From contig JBMFOU010000004.1 in the NCBI GenBank assembly GCA_049969475.1, positions 74,971-138,970 on the forward strand: a DNA stretch of 64,000 bases, given 5' to 3'. The notes under the pieces are model-generated. The model was given only the letters and a program-made list of their open reading frames with translations. It did not search any database and was not told the DNA's origin. The position numbers were made by a program, and so were the translations under genes. The stretch comes from UBA2030 sp049969475. GTDB lineage: Bacteria; Bacteroidota; Bacteroidia; Bacteroidales; TTA-H9. The stretch's first letter is position 1. The number at the start of each line of letters is the position of its first letter. Of this stretch, positions 32,743 through 42,092 are shown piece after piece.

Positions 32743-34074
32743 ATGTCACTACTGAGTTCAAACATCAAACCTGTTGATGGATTCTCGAGGATGAGTAAAG
32801 TAAAACAAATCGAATACTTGTCCTCCCTATTCGATAATCCGGCCCGTGTACGCCGTCTGATGGAGCAATTCAGCCTTCAGGACAGCGAATTTCAGAAACG
32901 CTTCGACGAATTCAGTGAAAATACCGTTGCCTCATACCCTTTACCATTTGGCATAGCACCCAATTTTAACCTTAATGGGAGTCTGTATCATATTCCCATG
33001 GTTATCGAGGAAAGTTCGGTGGTGGCAGCTGCCTCCAATGCAGCCAAATTCTGGCTTACAAGGGGTGGATTTCATACCCGGGTCATTTCGGCCATTAAGA
33101 AGGGTCAGGTTCATTTTCTTAGTGATGCTTCCCCTGAAATGCTAAGCACGCACGAAGAAGACCTGGGCAATTTTCTGCGTGATAGGTTGAAACCCCTTAC
33201 GGGCCGTATGGAAAACCGCGGTGGGGGCATCAAAGAGATTAGAATCCTGCCTGAAAATGATAAAATCGACAATTATTATCAGCTAGATGTGAGTTTTGAT
33301 ACGGTCGATAGCATGGGCGCCAACTTCATCAACTCGTGCCTCGAGGAAATGGGCACCGGCATGGTAGAGTACTTTCATCAGAAATTACCTGGCCGTCGGT
33401 TCGAAGTCATCATGTCTATTCTCTCCAATTATGTGCCCGAATGCCTGGTAGAAGCACGTGTGGAGGCTCCGGTAGTTTTACTTTCGGGTATTCATCCCGA
33501 GATTTCTGCAGAGGATTTTGCGCGTAGATTTGCTTTAGCGGTTGAAATTGCCCGGACTAATGTCTCACGTGCCGTGACGCATAACAAAGGTATAATGAAT
33601 GGGGTAGATGCCGTGGTGCTGGCAACAGGCAATGACTTTAGGGCCGTTGAAGCTGGCGTGCATGCCTATGCAGCCCGTGATGGACATTATCGCAGCCTCA
33701 CTTCCATAGACCTCAGCCAAGGGTTGTTCCGTTACACTCTCACAATTCCCTTGAGCCTGGGCACTGTAGGTGGACTCACCGGATTACATCCCATGGCGTC
33801 CTTTGCCCTTGAACTGTTGGGTAACCCCTCTGCCCAGGAACTCATGCAAATTGCTGCTGCAGCCGGTCTGGCTAACAATTTTTCGGCAGTCAGAGCCCTT
33901 ACTACCTGGGGCATTCAAAAAGGACACATGATGATGCACCTCAGCAATATCCTCAATACCCTCTCGGCTACCGAAACGGAAAAAGTACTGGCCCGCGAAC
34001 ATTTCAATGGACACAAGGTTTCTTATAGTGCCGTGGAACTTTTTATTAAAAAACTCAGAAATGCAGGAGCCTGA
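32743..34074 (+). CDS. mvaA: Hydroxymethylglutaryl-CoA reductase, class II
   Basis: The product is 443 residues. It reduces HMG-CoA to mevalonate. Class II features include the N-terminal SRMSKVKQIEYLS, the catalytic Glu segment FSENTVASYPLPFGIAPNF, and VDSMGANFINSCLEEMG with the catalytic Asp later in the fold. The Gly-rich LGTVGGLTGLHPMA marks the nucleotide region. Class II enzymes can run in either direction; linkage to mevalonate-pathway kinases here suggests synthesis. The next gene starts 14 bases inside its end. Confidence 0.92.
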   Translation: MSLLSSNIKPVDGFSRMSKVKQIEYLSSLFDNPARVRRLMEQFSLQDSEFQKRFDEFSENTVASYPLPFGIAPNFNLNGSLYHIPMVIEESSVVAAASNAAKFWLTRGGFHTRVISAIKKGQVHFLSDASPEMLSTHEEDLGNFLRDRLKPLTGRMENRGGGIKEIRILPENDKIDNYYQLDVSFDTVDSMGANFINSCLEEMGTGMVEYFHQKLPGRRFEVIMSILSNYVPECLVEARVEAPVVLLSGIHPEISAEDFARRFALAVEIARTNVSRAVTHNKGIMNGVDAVVLATGNDFRAVEAGVHAYAARDGHYRSLTSIDLSQGLFRYTLTIPLSLGTVGGLTGLHPMASFALELLGNPSAQELMQIAAAAGLANNFSAVRALTTWGIQKGHMMMHLSNILNTLSATETEKVLAREHFNGHKVSYSAVELFIKKLRNAGA

Positions 34075-35011
34075 ACCTGTATTCCTTACCTCTTCACCTG
34101 GTAAAGTCTTGCTCAGTGGCGAATATTTCGTTCTCTGGGGGGCTACGGCCTTGGCTTTTCCTTCCCTTCAGCGGCAATATCTTACTGTTTGCGATACGAC
34201 TGATCAGGCCTTTCACCGCTGGACTACCTCAGTGGGGTCCACTGAAATATTTTCTTGCCTGATTGATAAAATCTCTCTGCATGCATATGAAGTAGCAGGA
34301 TCTAAAGCTAGTGCCGAATTCATCGAAAAATTGCTCTGGGCGGCCCGCTCGATGAATCCCGCAATTTTTGAAACAAGCCGGCACTTTCATACAGAGCTGG
34401 ATTTTCAACCCGAATGGGGCCTGGGAAGCAGCTCTTCGCTCATTGTCAATATTTCACGCTTTACACATACCGATCCCTGGGTCCTTCACCAGACCATAAG
34501 CCAGGGTTCGGGCTACGATGTTGCCTGTGCGCTCCACGAAAAACCCCTGCTTTTTAGCCACCCGGAAAATCCCCGAATTAGTTTTCCTGTGATCAATTAT
34601 CCCTTCGCTGATTCGTTGTATTTTTTACCCCTGGGGTTCAAAAAAGATAGTAGTCGTGCCATCAGGGAGACGGCTCACCTGCGGCCTTCAACTGCTATTA
34701 TTGAAGAAGCCTCCCAAATTTCCTATGCACTCACCTGGGCCCGCACTCTGACTGAGTTTTCGGAGTTATTGAAGAGCTTTATGCATCTGGTGAAACGTGG
34801 ATTGGGCCTCAACGATGATTTACCTGCCCCGCTCAACGACTTTGGTGGCCTTATTAAACCATTGGGAGCCTGGGGTGGTGATTTGGCCCTCGTAATCAGC
34901 GATGTTGAGGAAGACTGGCTTCGTAATTGGTTTAACTCCAGAGGATATGCAAGGCTTATAAAATGGCAGGATATTATTCCTACCTTTCAAAATACAGTTC
35001 TTCATGAATAA
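34061..35011 (+). CDS. GYDIA-family GHMP kinase in the mevalonate cluster
   Basis: The product is 316 residues from ATG 34061. It is a GHMP kinase: the N-terminus is SSPGKVLLSGEYFVL, the phosphate loop is WGLGSSSSLIVN and a third motif is SQGSGYDVACA, a variant of the GYDIA signature that names the family. No phosphomevalonate kinase was otherwise seen in this cluster, so this protein may fill that step; that is inference from position. It overlaps mvaA by 14 bases and mvaD by 8 bases, so the genes are tightly coupled. Confidence 0.8.
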   Translation: MQEPEPVFLTSSPGKVLLSGEYFVLWGATALAFPSLQRQYLTVCDTTDQAFHRWTTSVGSTEIFSCLIDKISLHAYEVAGSKASAEFIEKLLWAARSMNPAIFETSRHFHTELDFQPEWGLGSSSSLIVNISRFTHTDPWVLHQTISQGSGYDVACALHEKPLLFSHPENPRISFPVINYPFADSLYFLPLGFKKDSSRAIRETAHLRPSTAIIEEASQISYALTWARTLTEFSELLKSFMHLVKRGLGLNDDLPAPLNDFGGLIKPLGAWGGDLALVISDVEEDWLRNWFNSRGYARLIKWQDIIPTFQNTVLHE

Positions 35012-36050
35012 TTTAAGCACTACCTGGCAGTGCCCGAGCAATATAGCTATCGTGAAATACTGGGGGAAGAAAGGGTTTCAACTCCCTGCCAATCCCTCGG
35101 TAAGTTTCACTCTGAGCGAATGCACAACCACCACTACCTTGAGGGTATACGAACACCCTGGAAAACGTAAACCTGAAGCGCAGGTTTATCTGGATGGGGA
35201 GTACCATGCGGCTTTCAGCCAGAGAGTTACGGGATATTTACAGGAATTGTCGGCTAATACCCGGTGGCTCAAGGATTTTGACTTTGAGATAGAAACTTCC
35301 AATAATTTTCCGCATGGAGCAGGCATAGCCAGTTCTGCCTCAGCTTTTGGGGCCTTAGCCCTTTGTCTTACAACGTTTGAATGGGAATTTAATCCACCTG
35401 AGAATGCAACGGATGAAGCCTTTTTTCGGAGGGCTTCTTTTTTGGCACGCATTGGCAGCGGAAGTGCTGCTCGTTCGGTATATGGCGGTTGGACTGTTTG
35501 GGGTAAAACATCTGCCTTGCAGCACTCTGACGATCGTTTCGCCATTCAGGTCAATGAGGATGCCATACATCCTGTATTCAGAAATCTTCACGACGCCATT
35601 ATCGTGGTATCGGGCGAAACCAAAAAAGTTTCAAGTTCGGCCGGGCACAAGCTGATGGATGGACATCCATATGCATCGCAAAGGTATCGCAGGGCAGCCG
35701 AAAACACCCAGCATCTGATTGAAATATTGCAGAAGGGGGATTGGGAAACCTTTTCTGCCCTTTGCGAGTCAGAGGCTCTCGATCTTCATGGCTTGATGAT
35801 GACTTCAAAACCCTCATATATCTTACTGAAACCTGCTTCACTTGAATGGATGGAACGTATCAGGCAGGCTATATTACACGAACATTTACCCCTGACCTAT
35901 ACACTCGATGCCGGCCCCAATATTCATCTTATTTATCCTGAGGAAGCCGTCAAACAAATCCATCAATGGTTGGACAATCAGAAAATTTCTCAACAAAATC
36001 CTGTAATTATTTACGACCGGCTGGGCCTCGGGCCTCAAAAAAAACTCTAA
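35004..36050 (+). CDS. mvaD: Diphosphomevalonate decarboxylase
   Basis: The product is 348 residues. It converts mevalonate diphosphate to isopentenyl diphosphate with ATP. The N-terminus CPSNIAIVKYWGKKG and LPANPSVSFTL are diagnostic. The GHMP loop is GAGIASSASAFGALAL, and SGSAARSVYGGW and DAGPNIHLIY follow. The pattern is complete. It lies between the GYDIA kinase and mevalonate kinase genes. Confidence 0.94.
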   Translation: MNNLSTTWQCPSNIAIVKYWGKKGFQLPANPSVSFTLSECTTTTTLRVYEHPGKRKPEAQVYLDGEYHAAFSQRVTGYLQELSANTRWLKDFDFEIETSNNFPHGAGIASSASAFGALALCLTTFEWEFNPPENATDEAFFRRASFLARIGSGSAARSVYGGWTVWGKTSALQHSDDRFAIQVNEDAIHPVFRNLHDAIIVVSGETKKVSSSAGHKLMDGHPYASQRYRRAAENTQHLIEILQKGDWETFSALCESEALDLHGLMMTSKPSYILLKPASLEWMERIRQAILHEHLPLTYTLDAGPNIHLIYPEEAVKQIHQWLDNQKISQQNPVIIYDRLGLGPQKKL

Positions 36051-36060
36051 TATTACGTAT

Positions 36061-37029
36061 ATGGATAATAGTGGACGCTTTTATGCCAAAATCCTTCTTC
36101 TGGGCGAGTATGGTGTGATAATGGGCTCGCGGGCATTGACCATTCCCTTCACCCATTTTATGGGCGAATTGAGCAATCTGAATGAGGAAAAGTATACTGA
36201 TAATGCATTTGCTTTGGAGTCGAATCGGCAACTGGCAGAGTATCTTGCCTGGCTTAAATCTGAACCCAGCGTGGGCCAGATGTTACATCTGGATTTATTG
36301 GAAGAAGACATCAAAAACGGCCTTTATTTTGAATGCACCATTCCCCAGGGTTATGGGATCGGCAGCAGCGGAGCGCTGGTGGCAGCTATTTGGCACAAGT
36401 ATGCCCGCGAGGGTCAGCTTACAGAAAAACCCACCCAGGAAATTATTTTGCGCCTGAAAAAGAATTTCTCACTGCTTGAATCCTTTTTTCACGGTACCAG
36501 TTCGGGCATAGATCCTCTGATAGCCTTGCTGAAAACTCCATTGCACATCAAATCGTCTGACATCATTGAGCCTACTGGCATACCCAGGCAACAATACGAA
36601 GGCCCTGCTGCCATTTTCTTGCTCGATGCCGGAAGGGTGGGTAAAACCCATCAGTATGTGAGTCTTTTTTTGAAAAAATGTGAAAATCAAGAATATAGTC
36701 ATAGCATTAAAAATATTTATATCCCCCTCATTAATCAGGGAATCGACTATTTGCTGGCCGGCAATCAGGTTGGATTTTTGCAACAGATAGCAGGAATATC
36801 CGCCTTTCAGGCTGAATATTTTGAAGAAATGATACCGGAAGAAATACGAGATGTTTGGCAAATGGGCCTAAGTAGCGATCTTTTCAAGCTCAAGCTCTGC
36901 GGGAGCGGAGGGGGGGGGTTTACTCTGGGTTTTACCACGGATTTCGGAAAAACTGAAAAATTGCTGAAGAACAATGGTTTTAGTACAGTACCCGTATTTC
37001 AGCACAAACAACTAACAGGCGCGAGCTGA
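36061..37029 (+). CDS. mvk: Mevalonate kinase
   Basis: The product is 322 residues, a normal length for the family. It phosphorylates mevalonate. Its GHMP motifs are AKILLLGEYGVIMGS near the N-terminus, PQGYGIGSSGALVAA, FHGTSSGIDP and GSGGGGFTLGF. The codons of the last motif form a run of nine G, a potential slippage site. Start 36061 is 10 bases after the mvaD stop. HMG-CoA synthase and isopentenyl-diphosphate isomerase are not in the window. Confidence 0.9.
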   Translation: MDNSGRFYAKILLLGEYGVIMGSRALTIPFTHFMGELSNLNEEKYTDNAFALESNRQLAEYLAWLKSEPSVGQMLHLDLLEEDIKNGLYFECTIPQGYGIGSSGALVAAIWHKYAREGQLTEKPTQEIILRLKKNFSLLESFFHGTSSGIDPLIALLKTPLHIKSSDIIEPTGIPRQQYEGPAAIFLLDAGRVGKTHQYVSLFLKKCENQEYSHSIKNIYIPLINQGIDYLLAGNQVGFLQQIAGISAFQAEYFEEMIPEEIRDVWQMGLSSDLFKLKLCGSGGGGFTLGFTTDFGKTEKLLKNNGFSTVPVFQHKQLTGAS

Positions 37030-37106
37030 ATCCATGTATTCAACCATTTTGGGGGAAGAATGTTAATTAAGTAACAACCTATCCGCTTCTTTCCAGGCGG
37101 GTTGGA

Positions 37107-37114
37107 TATATTTG
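37107..37114 (+). promoter_or_regulatory. Putative -7 element for lpdA
   Basis: TATATTTG fits TAnnTTTG and lies 36 bases before the lpdA ATG. No well-spaced -33 element. Confidence 0.45.
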
Positions 37115-37150
37115 CAGCAAATAACTATTAACTTTTAAAAACCATAATTC

Positions 37151-38548
37151 ATGGATTATCAATATGATGTAATGGTCATTGGAAGTGGTCCGGGCGGATA
37201 CGTAGCCGGAATCAGGGCCGCCCAGTTGGGTTTGAAAACGGCTGTGGTAGAAAAAGCAGAATTGGGTGGAGTGTGCCTCAATTGGGGGTGTATCCCAACC
37301 AAAGCCTTGTTGAAAAGTGCTCAGGTTTTCAATTATCTATCGCATGCCTCTGATTATGGAATAAAGCTTGATGGGAATGCTCGTCCCGATTTCGAGGCCA
37401 TCATCAAGCGTTCTCGTGGCGTGGCCGAAGGTATGAGCAAAGGCATTCAGTATCTTTTTAAAAAGAATAAAGTTGAACACATTCAGGGTTTTGGAAAAAT
37501 AAAACCTGATCATCAGGTGGAGGTTACTGCAGCCGATGGTACGCAAACCATTTACACCGCCCGCCATATCATCCTGGCCACAGGAGCCCGCTCTCGCGAA
37601 TTGCCCAACCTCAAGCAAGATGGTAAGAAAATTATAGGCTACCGTGAGGCTATGACCCTCCCCAGCCAGCCTAAGAGCATGATCGTGGTGGGTTCGGGAG
37701 CCATAGGCTCGGAGTTCGCCTATTTTTATAATGCCATAGGTACCAAGGTAACTTTGGTTGAATTTATGCCCAACATCGTTCCTCTTGAAGACGAGGAAGT
37801 ATCGAAGCAGTTGGAACGTAGTTTTAAAAAGGCCGGTATCGAAGTGATGACCAGTTCTTCGGTGGAATCTGTTGAAGTTAAAGGAGATATGTGCATAGCC
37901 ACAGTGAAAACTCCCAAGGAAGTTAAAACTATTGAGGCCGAAATCGTGTTATCCGCTGTAGGTGTAACTACAAATCTGGAGGGTATTGGACTGGAGGAAG
38001 TAGGAATAAAAACGGAAAAAGGGAAGGTAGTAGTAGATGAGTTTTATCGTACCAACGTTGAGGGGTATTATGCCATAGGAGATATAGTGCCGGGCCCTGC
38101 GCTTGCGCATGTGGCTTCGCACGAAGGCATTATATGCGTGGAAAAAATTGCTGGTCATAATCCTCACCCCCTCGATTATGGAAATATACCCGCTTGCACC
38201 TACACCCAGCCGGAGGTGGCGTCGGTAGGAATGAGCGAAAAGGCAGCCCGCGAAGCCGGTCATGAAATAAAGGTGGGTAAATTCCCCTATACCGCCAGCG
38301 GAAAAGCCAGTGCTGCCGGAAATAAAGACGGCTTCGTGAAGGTGATTGTAGACGCCAAATACGGCGAAATTTTGGGTGTACATATGATTGGAGATAACGT
38401 TACCGAGATGATTGCTGAAGCTGTTGTAGCCCGCAAGCTCGAAAGCACAGGCCGCGAAATCATCGATGCCGTGCACCCACATCCCACCATGTCGGAAGCC
38501 CTCATGGAAGCCATGGCTGCAGCCTATGGAGAGGTGATACATATTTGA
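37151..38548 (+). CDS. lpdA: Dihydrolipoyl dehydrogenase
   Basis: The product is 465 residues. It reoxidises dihydrolipoamide of 2-oxoacid dehydrogenase or glycine-cleavage complexes with NAD. The FAD motif is IGSGPGGYVAGIRAAQLG. The redox disulfide is in GGVCLNWGCIPTK. The NAD motif is VVGSGAIGSEFA, and the catalytic His-Glu pair lies in HPHPTMSEALMEA. No E1 or E2 genes are adjacent, so the partner complex is unknown. A terminator follows. Confidence 0.95.
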   Translation: MDYQYDVMVIGSGPGGYVAGIRAAQLGLKTAVVEKAELGGVCLNWGCIPTKALLKSAQVFNYLSHASDYGIKLDGNARPDFEAIIKRSRGVAEGMSKGIQYLFKKNKVEHIQGFGKIKPDHQVEVTAADGTQTIYTARHIILATGARSRELPNLKQDGKKIIGYREAMTLPSQPKSMIVVGSGAIGSEFAYFYNAIGTKVTLVEFMPNIVPLEDEEVSKQLERSFKKAGIEVMTSSSVESVEVKGDMCIATVKTPKEVKTIEAEIVLSAVGVTTNLEGIGLEEVGIKTEKGKVVVDEFYRTNVEGYYAIGDIVPGPALAHVASHEGIICVEKIAGHNPHPLDYGNIPACTYTQPEVASVGMSEKAAREAGHEIKVGKFPYTASGKASAAGNKDGFVKVIVDAKYGEILGVHMIGDNVTEMIAEAVVARKLESTGREIIDAVHPHPTMSEALMEAMAAAYGEVIHI

Positions 38549-38578
38549 TTGAACAGAAACTAATGAATAGGACAGAAG

Positions 38579-38612
38579 AGGCTGCCTCAGAAATTAGGGG
38601 CGGCCTTTTTGT
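38579..38612 (+). terminator. Intrinsic terminator after lpdA
   Basis: AGGCTGCC (38579-38586) pairs with GGCGGCCT (38599-38606) including one G-U pair, followed by TTTTGTT. Confidence 0.82.
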
Positions 38613-39122
38613 TATCGCTTGAGAAATTTTTATTTCATTATTCCCTGGGCTGGTGGGCGATTATGAAAACTGCAGGCATCCAACAGAAATGAATATCTAT
38701 TTGCTGATTAGTTGAACGATTACCAATTTATGTGGATTATTAGGGGGCGACCGCCTGTGATAATGGGAAATCATCTCTTTCCATACGTTGTGTTTAATTT
38801 TCAATGATTTAAGCTTGTTGCACAGATCTTTGTTTATCTGAATTTTACATCATATCTACAAAAGTTAGGGCACTCATGAGTCCTATAAATTTTCATGCTC
38901 ACCAGGGCTTAAATAAATAAAATGGTTTTTGTAATACTACAGACCCACTTCGATACATAAGAACTCAGGATGGAAGGAGCTGACCCAATTTTATGGATCA
39001 GTTTCTTTTGGGTTGACCCTGAGTAAACTATTTTTTTAAACATGAGTTAAATTTGTGAAGTTCTGGTTATATGCGCATCAAATCTTTTTATACATTAACG
39101 TTGAAATTAATTTCGACCTGCC
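38613..39122. other. About 510 bases without a recognised gene
   Basis: No open frame over about 60 codons with coding character was seen on either strand. Near 38983-39020 an imperfect inverted repeat (GACCCAA ... TTGGGTTGA) could form a weak hairpin. A TAAATTTG element at 39048-39055 may be the -7 element of the SixA-like gene. Nothing else could be supported. Confidence 0.5.
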
Positions 39123-39617
39123 ATGAAAACCCTTATCGTTGTGCGCCATGCCAAATCATCCTGGGAATTTCCCGATCTGGAAGACACCCAGAGGCCCTTG
39201 CTGGATAAAGGTAAGAAGCGCACCCAAAAAGTGATTAATCATTTGATCAAATCGCGTTTTCGCCGACCCGACCTTATTTTTTCCAGTCATGCAGTCAGGG
39301 CTCTGGAGACTGCCCGTATGTTTGCACGGGCCTTTGAATATCCTGAAAACCAAATTATTCAGAGTAAAACTATTTACGAAGGAGATAAAAATATGATTAC
39401 TGACCAGTTTTTTGGTCTCGACGAGGAGATAAAAAGTGTGATGATTGTGGGGCATAATCCCACTCTGACTTATTTTGTCAACCAATGGTTATCCGACCCT
39501 ATAGAGTGGATACCTACCTCAGGGGTGGTAGTTTTACGCATTCCGGCAAAAAACTGGCAGGAAATTCACCTCTTTAAAGCTTCATCCTTCATTAAAATTT
39601 TTCCTAAAGAAATCTAA
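39123..39617 (+). CDS. SixA-like histidine phosphatase
   Basis: The product is 164 residues of the histidine phosphatase superfamily. The catalytic motif is VVRHAKSSW with Arg8 and His9; the second histidine lies in IVGHNPTLTYFV. RALETARMFA in the middle carries the second arginine. SixA proteins remove phosphate from Hpt domains, and a stand-alone Hpt protein is encoded elsewhere in the window; a link is speculative. ppk1 follows 60 bases downstream, an arrangement also seen in other bacteria. Confidence 0.87.
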   Translation: MKTLIVVRHAKSSWEFPDLEDTQRPLLDKGKKRTQKVINHLIKSRFRRPDLIFSSHAVRALETARMFARAFEYPENQIIQSKTIYEGDKNMITDQFFGLDEEIKSVMIVGHNPTLTYFVNQWLSDPIEWIPTSGVVVLRIPAKNWQEIHLFKASSFIKIFPKEI

Positions 39618-39628
39618 AAATCATTACT

Positions 39629-39636
39629 TAGCTTTG
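39629..39636 (+). promoter_or_regulatory. Putative -7 element for ppk1
   Basis: TAGCTTTG fits TAnnTTTG and lies 41 bases before the ppk1 ATG, just after the SixA-like gene. The -33 element is unclear. Confidence 0.4.
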
Positions 39637-39677
39637 CAAATGCACACCACTTAAAGGTGCTCTAATACGGATCAGCT

Positions 39678-41777
39678 ATGAATGACATCAAGGACAAAAC
39701 GTTTTATCCATATATAAACAGGGAAATCAGCTGGTTACAGTTTAATGAGCGGGTATTGCAAGAGGCCTGCGACCCCCAGACCCCTCTGCTGGAACGTATC
39801 AAATTTTTAGGCATTTTTTCTAATAACCGGGATGAATTTTTTCGGGTGAGGGTTGCCACCATTCATCGGATGTATATGCTGATGCAGAAAAAGCAACTCG
39901 ACACACGCATCAATTTCCATCCCAAGGAATTACTTAGCGAAATTCATGAAGTAGTTGCCAGTCAGGAAAAACGCTTTACGTCGATTTATGCTGAATTGGC
40001 TAAGGAATTAAAAAATAATGGTATTTACATCATCAACGAAACGGAAGTTACCCCTGAGCAGGGTGCTTTTGTGAGGGAGTTTTTTAATCAAAAGGTCAGA
40101 TCGCATGTATTTCCTATCATGCTCAACAACGTTAAATCGCTGACCTTCCTGCGCGATCACAATTTTTATCTGGCGGTGGAAATGGTGGACTCTCGCGGAC
40201 AAAACAAAACCCGCTATGCTCTGGTTAAGGTACCGGTGCAGTTGGCCGGGCGATTTATTATTCTTCCTTCACCTCCAGGCAAGCAGGAGTGTAAGTTTAT
40301 CATCTTGCTCGACGACGTAATCCGTTATTGCCTGAGCGATATATTTAGTGTGTTTGGATATGATAGTTTCAGGGCTTTTACTGTGAAGTTTACCCGCGAC
40401 GCCGAGCTCGACATCGATAACGATGTATCCAAAAGCTTCATCGAACGTATGAGCGAAAGCTTAAAGAAACGAGAAAAGGGGGTTCCGGTAAGATTTGTTT
40501 ATGATGCTGAGATGCCTGCTCCTCTGCTCGATAAGCTAAAATCGAAGATGAAGATTACAGAAAAGGATACCCTGAGAGCGGGTTCAAGGTATCATAACTT
40601 CAAAGATTTCATGAATTTTCCTAAAATCCATAATCCTTCCTTCTACTTCGAGCCATTTCCTCCCTTACCTCATCCTTTGCTGAAGCCCAATCAAAGCCTG
40701 ATTGAGGCTATTCGGCACAAGGATATCATGCTGCATTATCCTTATCAATCGTTTCAATATCTCATTGACCTATTGCGTGAGGCCTCCATCGACCCGCAGG
40801 TATTGGAAATCAAGATGACTTTTTACCGCACCGCACGCGACAGTAGCGTTATCAACTCGCTGATTAACGCCCGACGCAACGGAAAAAAGGTGACCGTATT
40901 CCTGGAATTGCAGGCCCGCTTTGAGGAAGAGATCAACATTTATTGGGTCAACCGCCTTCAGGAGGAGGAAGTAGAAATTATTCCCACCATACCCGACTAT
41001 AAGGTGCATGCCAAGCTGCTACTGATTCGACGTCGCGAAGAAGATGGTTCAGAAAGGCTGTATGCCAATATATCTACGGGAAACTTCAACGAAGCTACAG
41101 CCATCGTTTATGCCGACGACAGCCTGTTTACGGCCGACCAACGAATTGCATCAGATGTCAATCGCGTGTTCGAACTCTTCAAAACCCGCTTCATACCTCC
41201 CAAGTTCGAGCATCTTATCGTAGCACCGTTTAGCGTGCGTAATTTCCTGCTTGATAGTCTGGCCCGTGAAGTGGAGAATGCCCGTCAGGGAAAGGAAGCC
41301 TGGGCCATTATCAAGGTAAACAGTATTGTAGATGAGCCTGTGGCTGAAGCGCTTTACGATGCGGGTAGGGCGGGTGTAAAACTTTATTTGAGTGTTCGGG
41401 GCATTTGTGTGCTGCAACCCGGTATCCCGAGAATTAGCGATAACATTGAGGCCCTGAGTATCGTTGACCGTTTCCTTGAACATTCGAGAGTATTTATATT
41501 TTGCAATGGTGGCGATAATAAATACTTCATTGGCTCGGCCGACATCATGCCTCGCAACCTCGATCACCGTATCGAAGTAGTATGTCCCATCTACGATCCT
41601 GATATTCAGAAAGAGCTTCGCACTATGCTCGATATTGAATTCAAAGCCAACGTAAAGGCTCGTTCCCTGCATGCCGGCCAGATTAACACTTACCGCAATA
41701 CCAATATGAATCATCCTTTTCGTTCTCAATACGAGAAATACAAGTATCTCAAGTCGATGCTGCAAAACCCCAAATGA
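39678..41777 (+). CDS. ppk1: Polyphosphate kinase 1
   Basis: The product is 699 residues. It builds polyphosphate from ATP, reversibly. The N-terminal domain has NREISWLQFNERVLQEA and IFSNNRDEFFRVRVA. The two catalytic histidine segments are YKVHAKLLLI (the phosphorylated His) and MPRNLDHRIEVVCPI. ISTGNFNEATA is also typical. The gene is full length and follows the SixA-like phosphatase. Confidence 0.96.
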   Translation: MNDIKDKTFYPYINREISWLQFNERVLQEACDPQTPLLERIKFLGIFSNNRDEFFRVRVATIHRMYMLMQKKQLDTRINFHPKELLSEIHEVVASQEKRFTSIYAELAKELKNNGIYIINETEVTPEQGAFVREFFNQKVRSHVFPIMLNNVKSLTFLRDHNFYLAVEMVDSRGQNKTRYALVKVPVQLAGRFIILPSPPGKQECKFIILLDDVIRYCLSDIFSVFGYDSFRAFTVKFTRDAELDIDNDVSKSFIERMSESLKKREKGVPVRFVYDAEMPAPLLDKLKSKMKITEKDTLRAGSRYHNFKDFMNFPKIHNPSFYFEPFPPLPHPLLKPNQSLIEAIRHKDIMLHYPYQSFQYLIDLLREASIDPQVLEIKMTFYRTARDSSVINSLINARRNGKKVTVFLELQARFEEEINIYWVNRLQEEEVEIIPTIPDYKVHAKLLLIRRREEDGSERLYANISTGNFNEATAIVYADDSLFTADQRIASDVNRVFELFKTRFIPPKFEHLIVAPFSVRNFLLDSLAREVENARQGKEAWAIIKVNSIVDEPVAEALYDAGRAGVKLYLSVRGICVLQPGIPRISDNIEALSIVDRFLEHSRVFIFCNGGDNKYFIGSADIMPRNLDHRIEVVCPIYDPDIQKELRTMLDIEFKANVKARSLHAGQINTYRNTNMNHPFRSQYEKYKYLKSMLQNPK

Positions 41778-42024
41778 TCCTTTAAGACCCCAGGGTAGTG
41801 TTTGAAATGTTACCTTATTATTGATTTCGATCTAATTTATTGATTTTTTTTGTTTTAGATACAGTAAGTTGGCTTGTCGAAATCAAATCAAACAGGTGTA
41901 AAGCTGAGTACTTTTTCCTCCGGTATGCAGATTTATCACAGAGGGAGCTTGGTATACTCTGTACTTTATTGGAATGTTGTTTAAATCAGTTTTAAAGAAC
42001 TGGAAATAAGCCTGTAAAAGCAGG
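41778..42024. other. Intergenic stretch between ppk1 and the ackA terminator
   Basis: Converging genes flank this AT-rich stretch. No open frame, repeat or RNA structure could be supported in it. Confidence 0.5.
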
Positions 42025-42074
42025 AAAAAAAATCCCTCCGGGCGGGTAAATCATTCAAACCACCTCCCGGAGGG
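42025..42074 (-). terminator. Intrinsic terminator of the ackA operon
   Basis: CCCTCCGGG (42034-42042) pairs with CCCGGAGGG (42066-42074). On the minus strand the stem is followed by ATTTTTTTT (complement of 42025-42033). Confidence 0.9.
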
Positions 42075-42092
42075 AAAAAACGCCAAAGGGTA

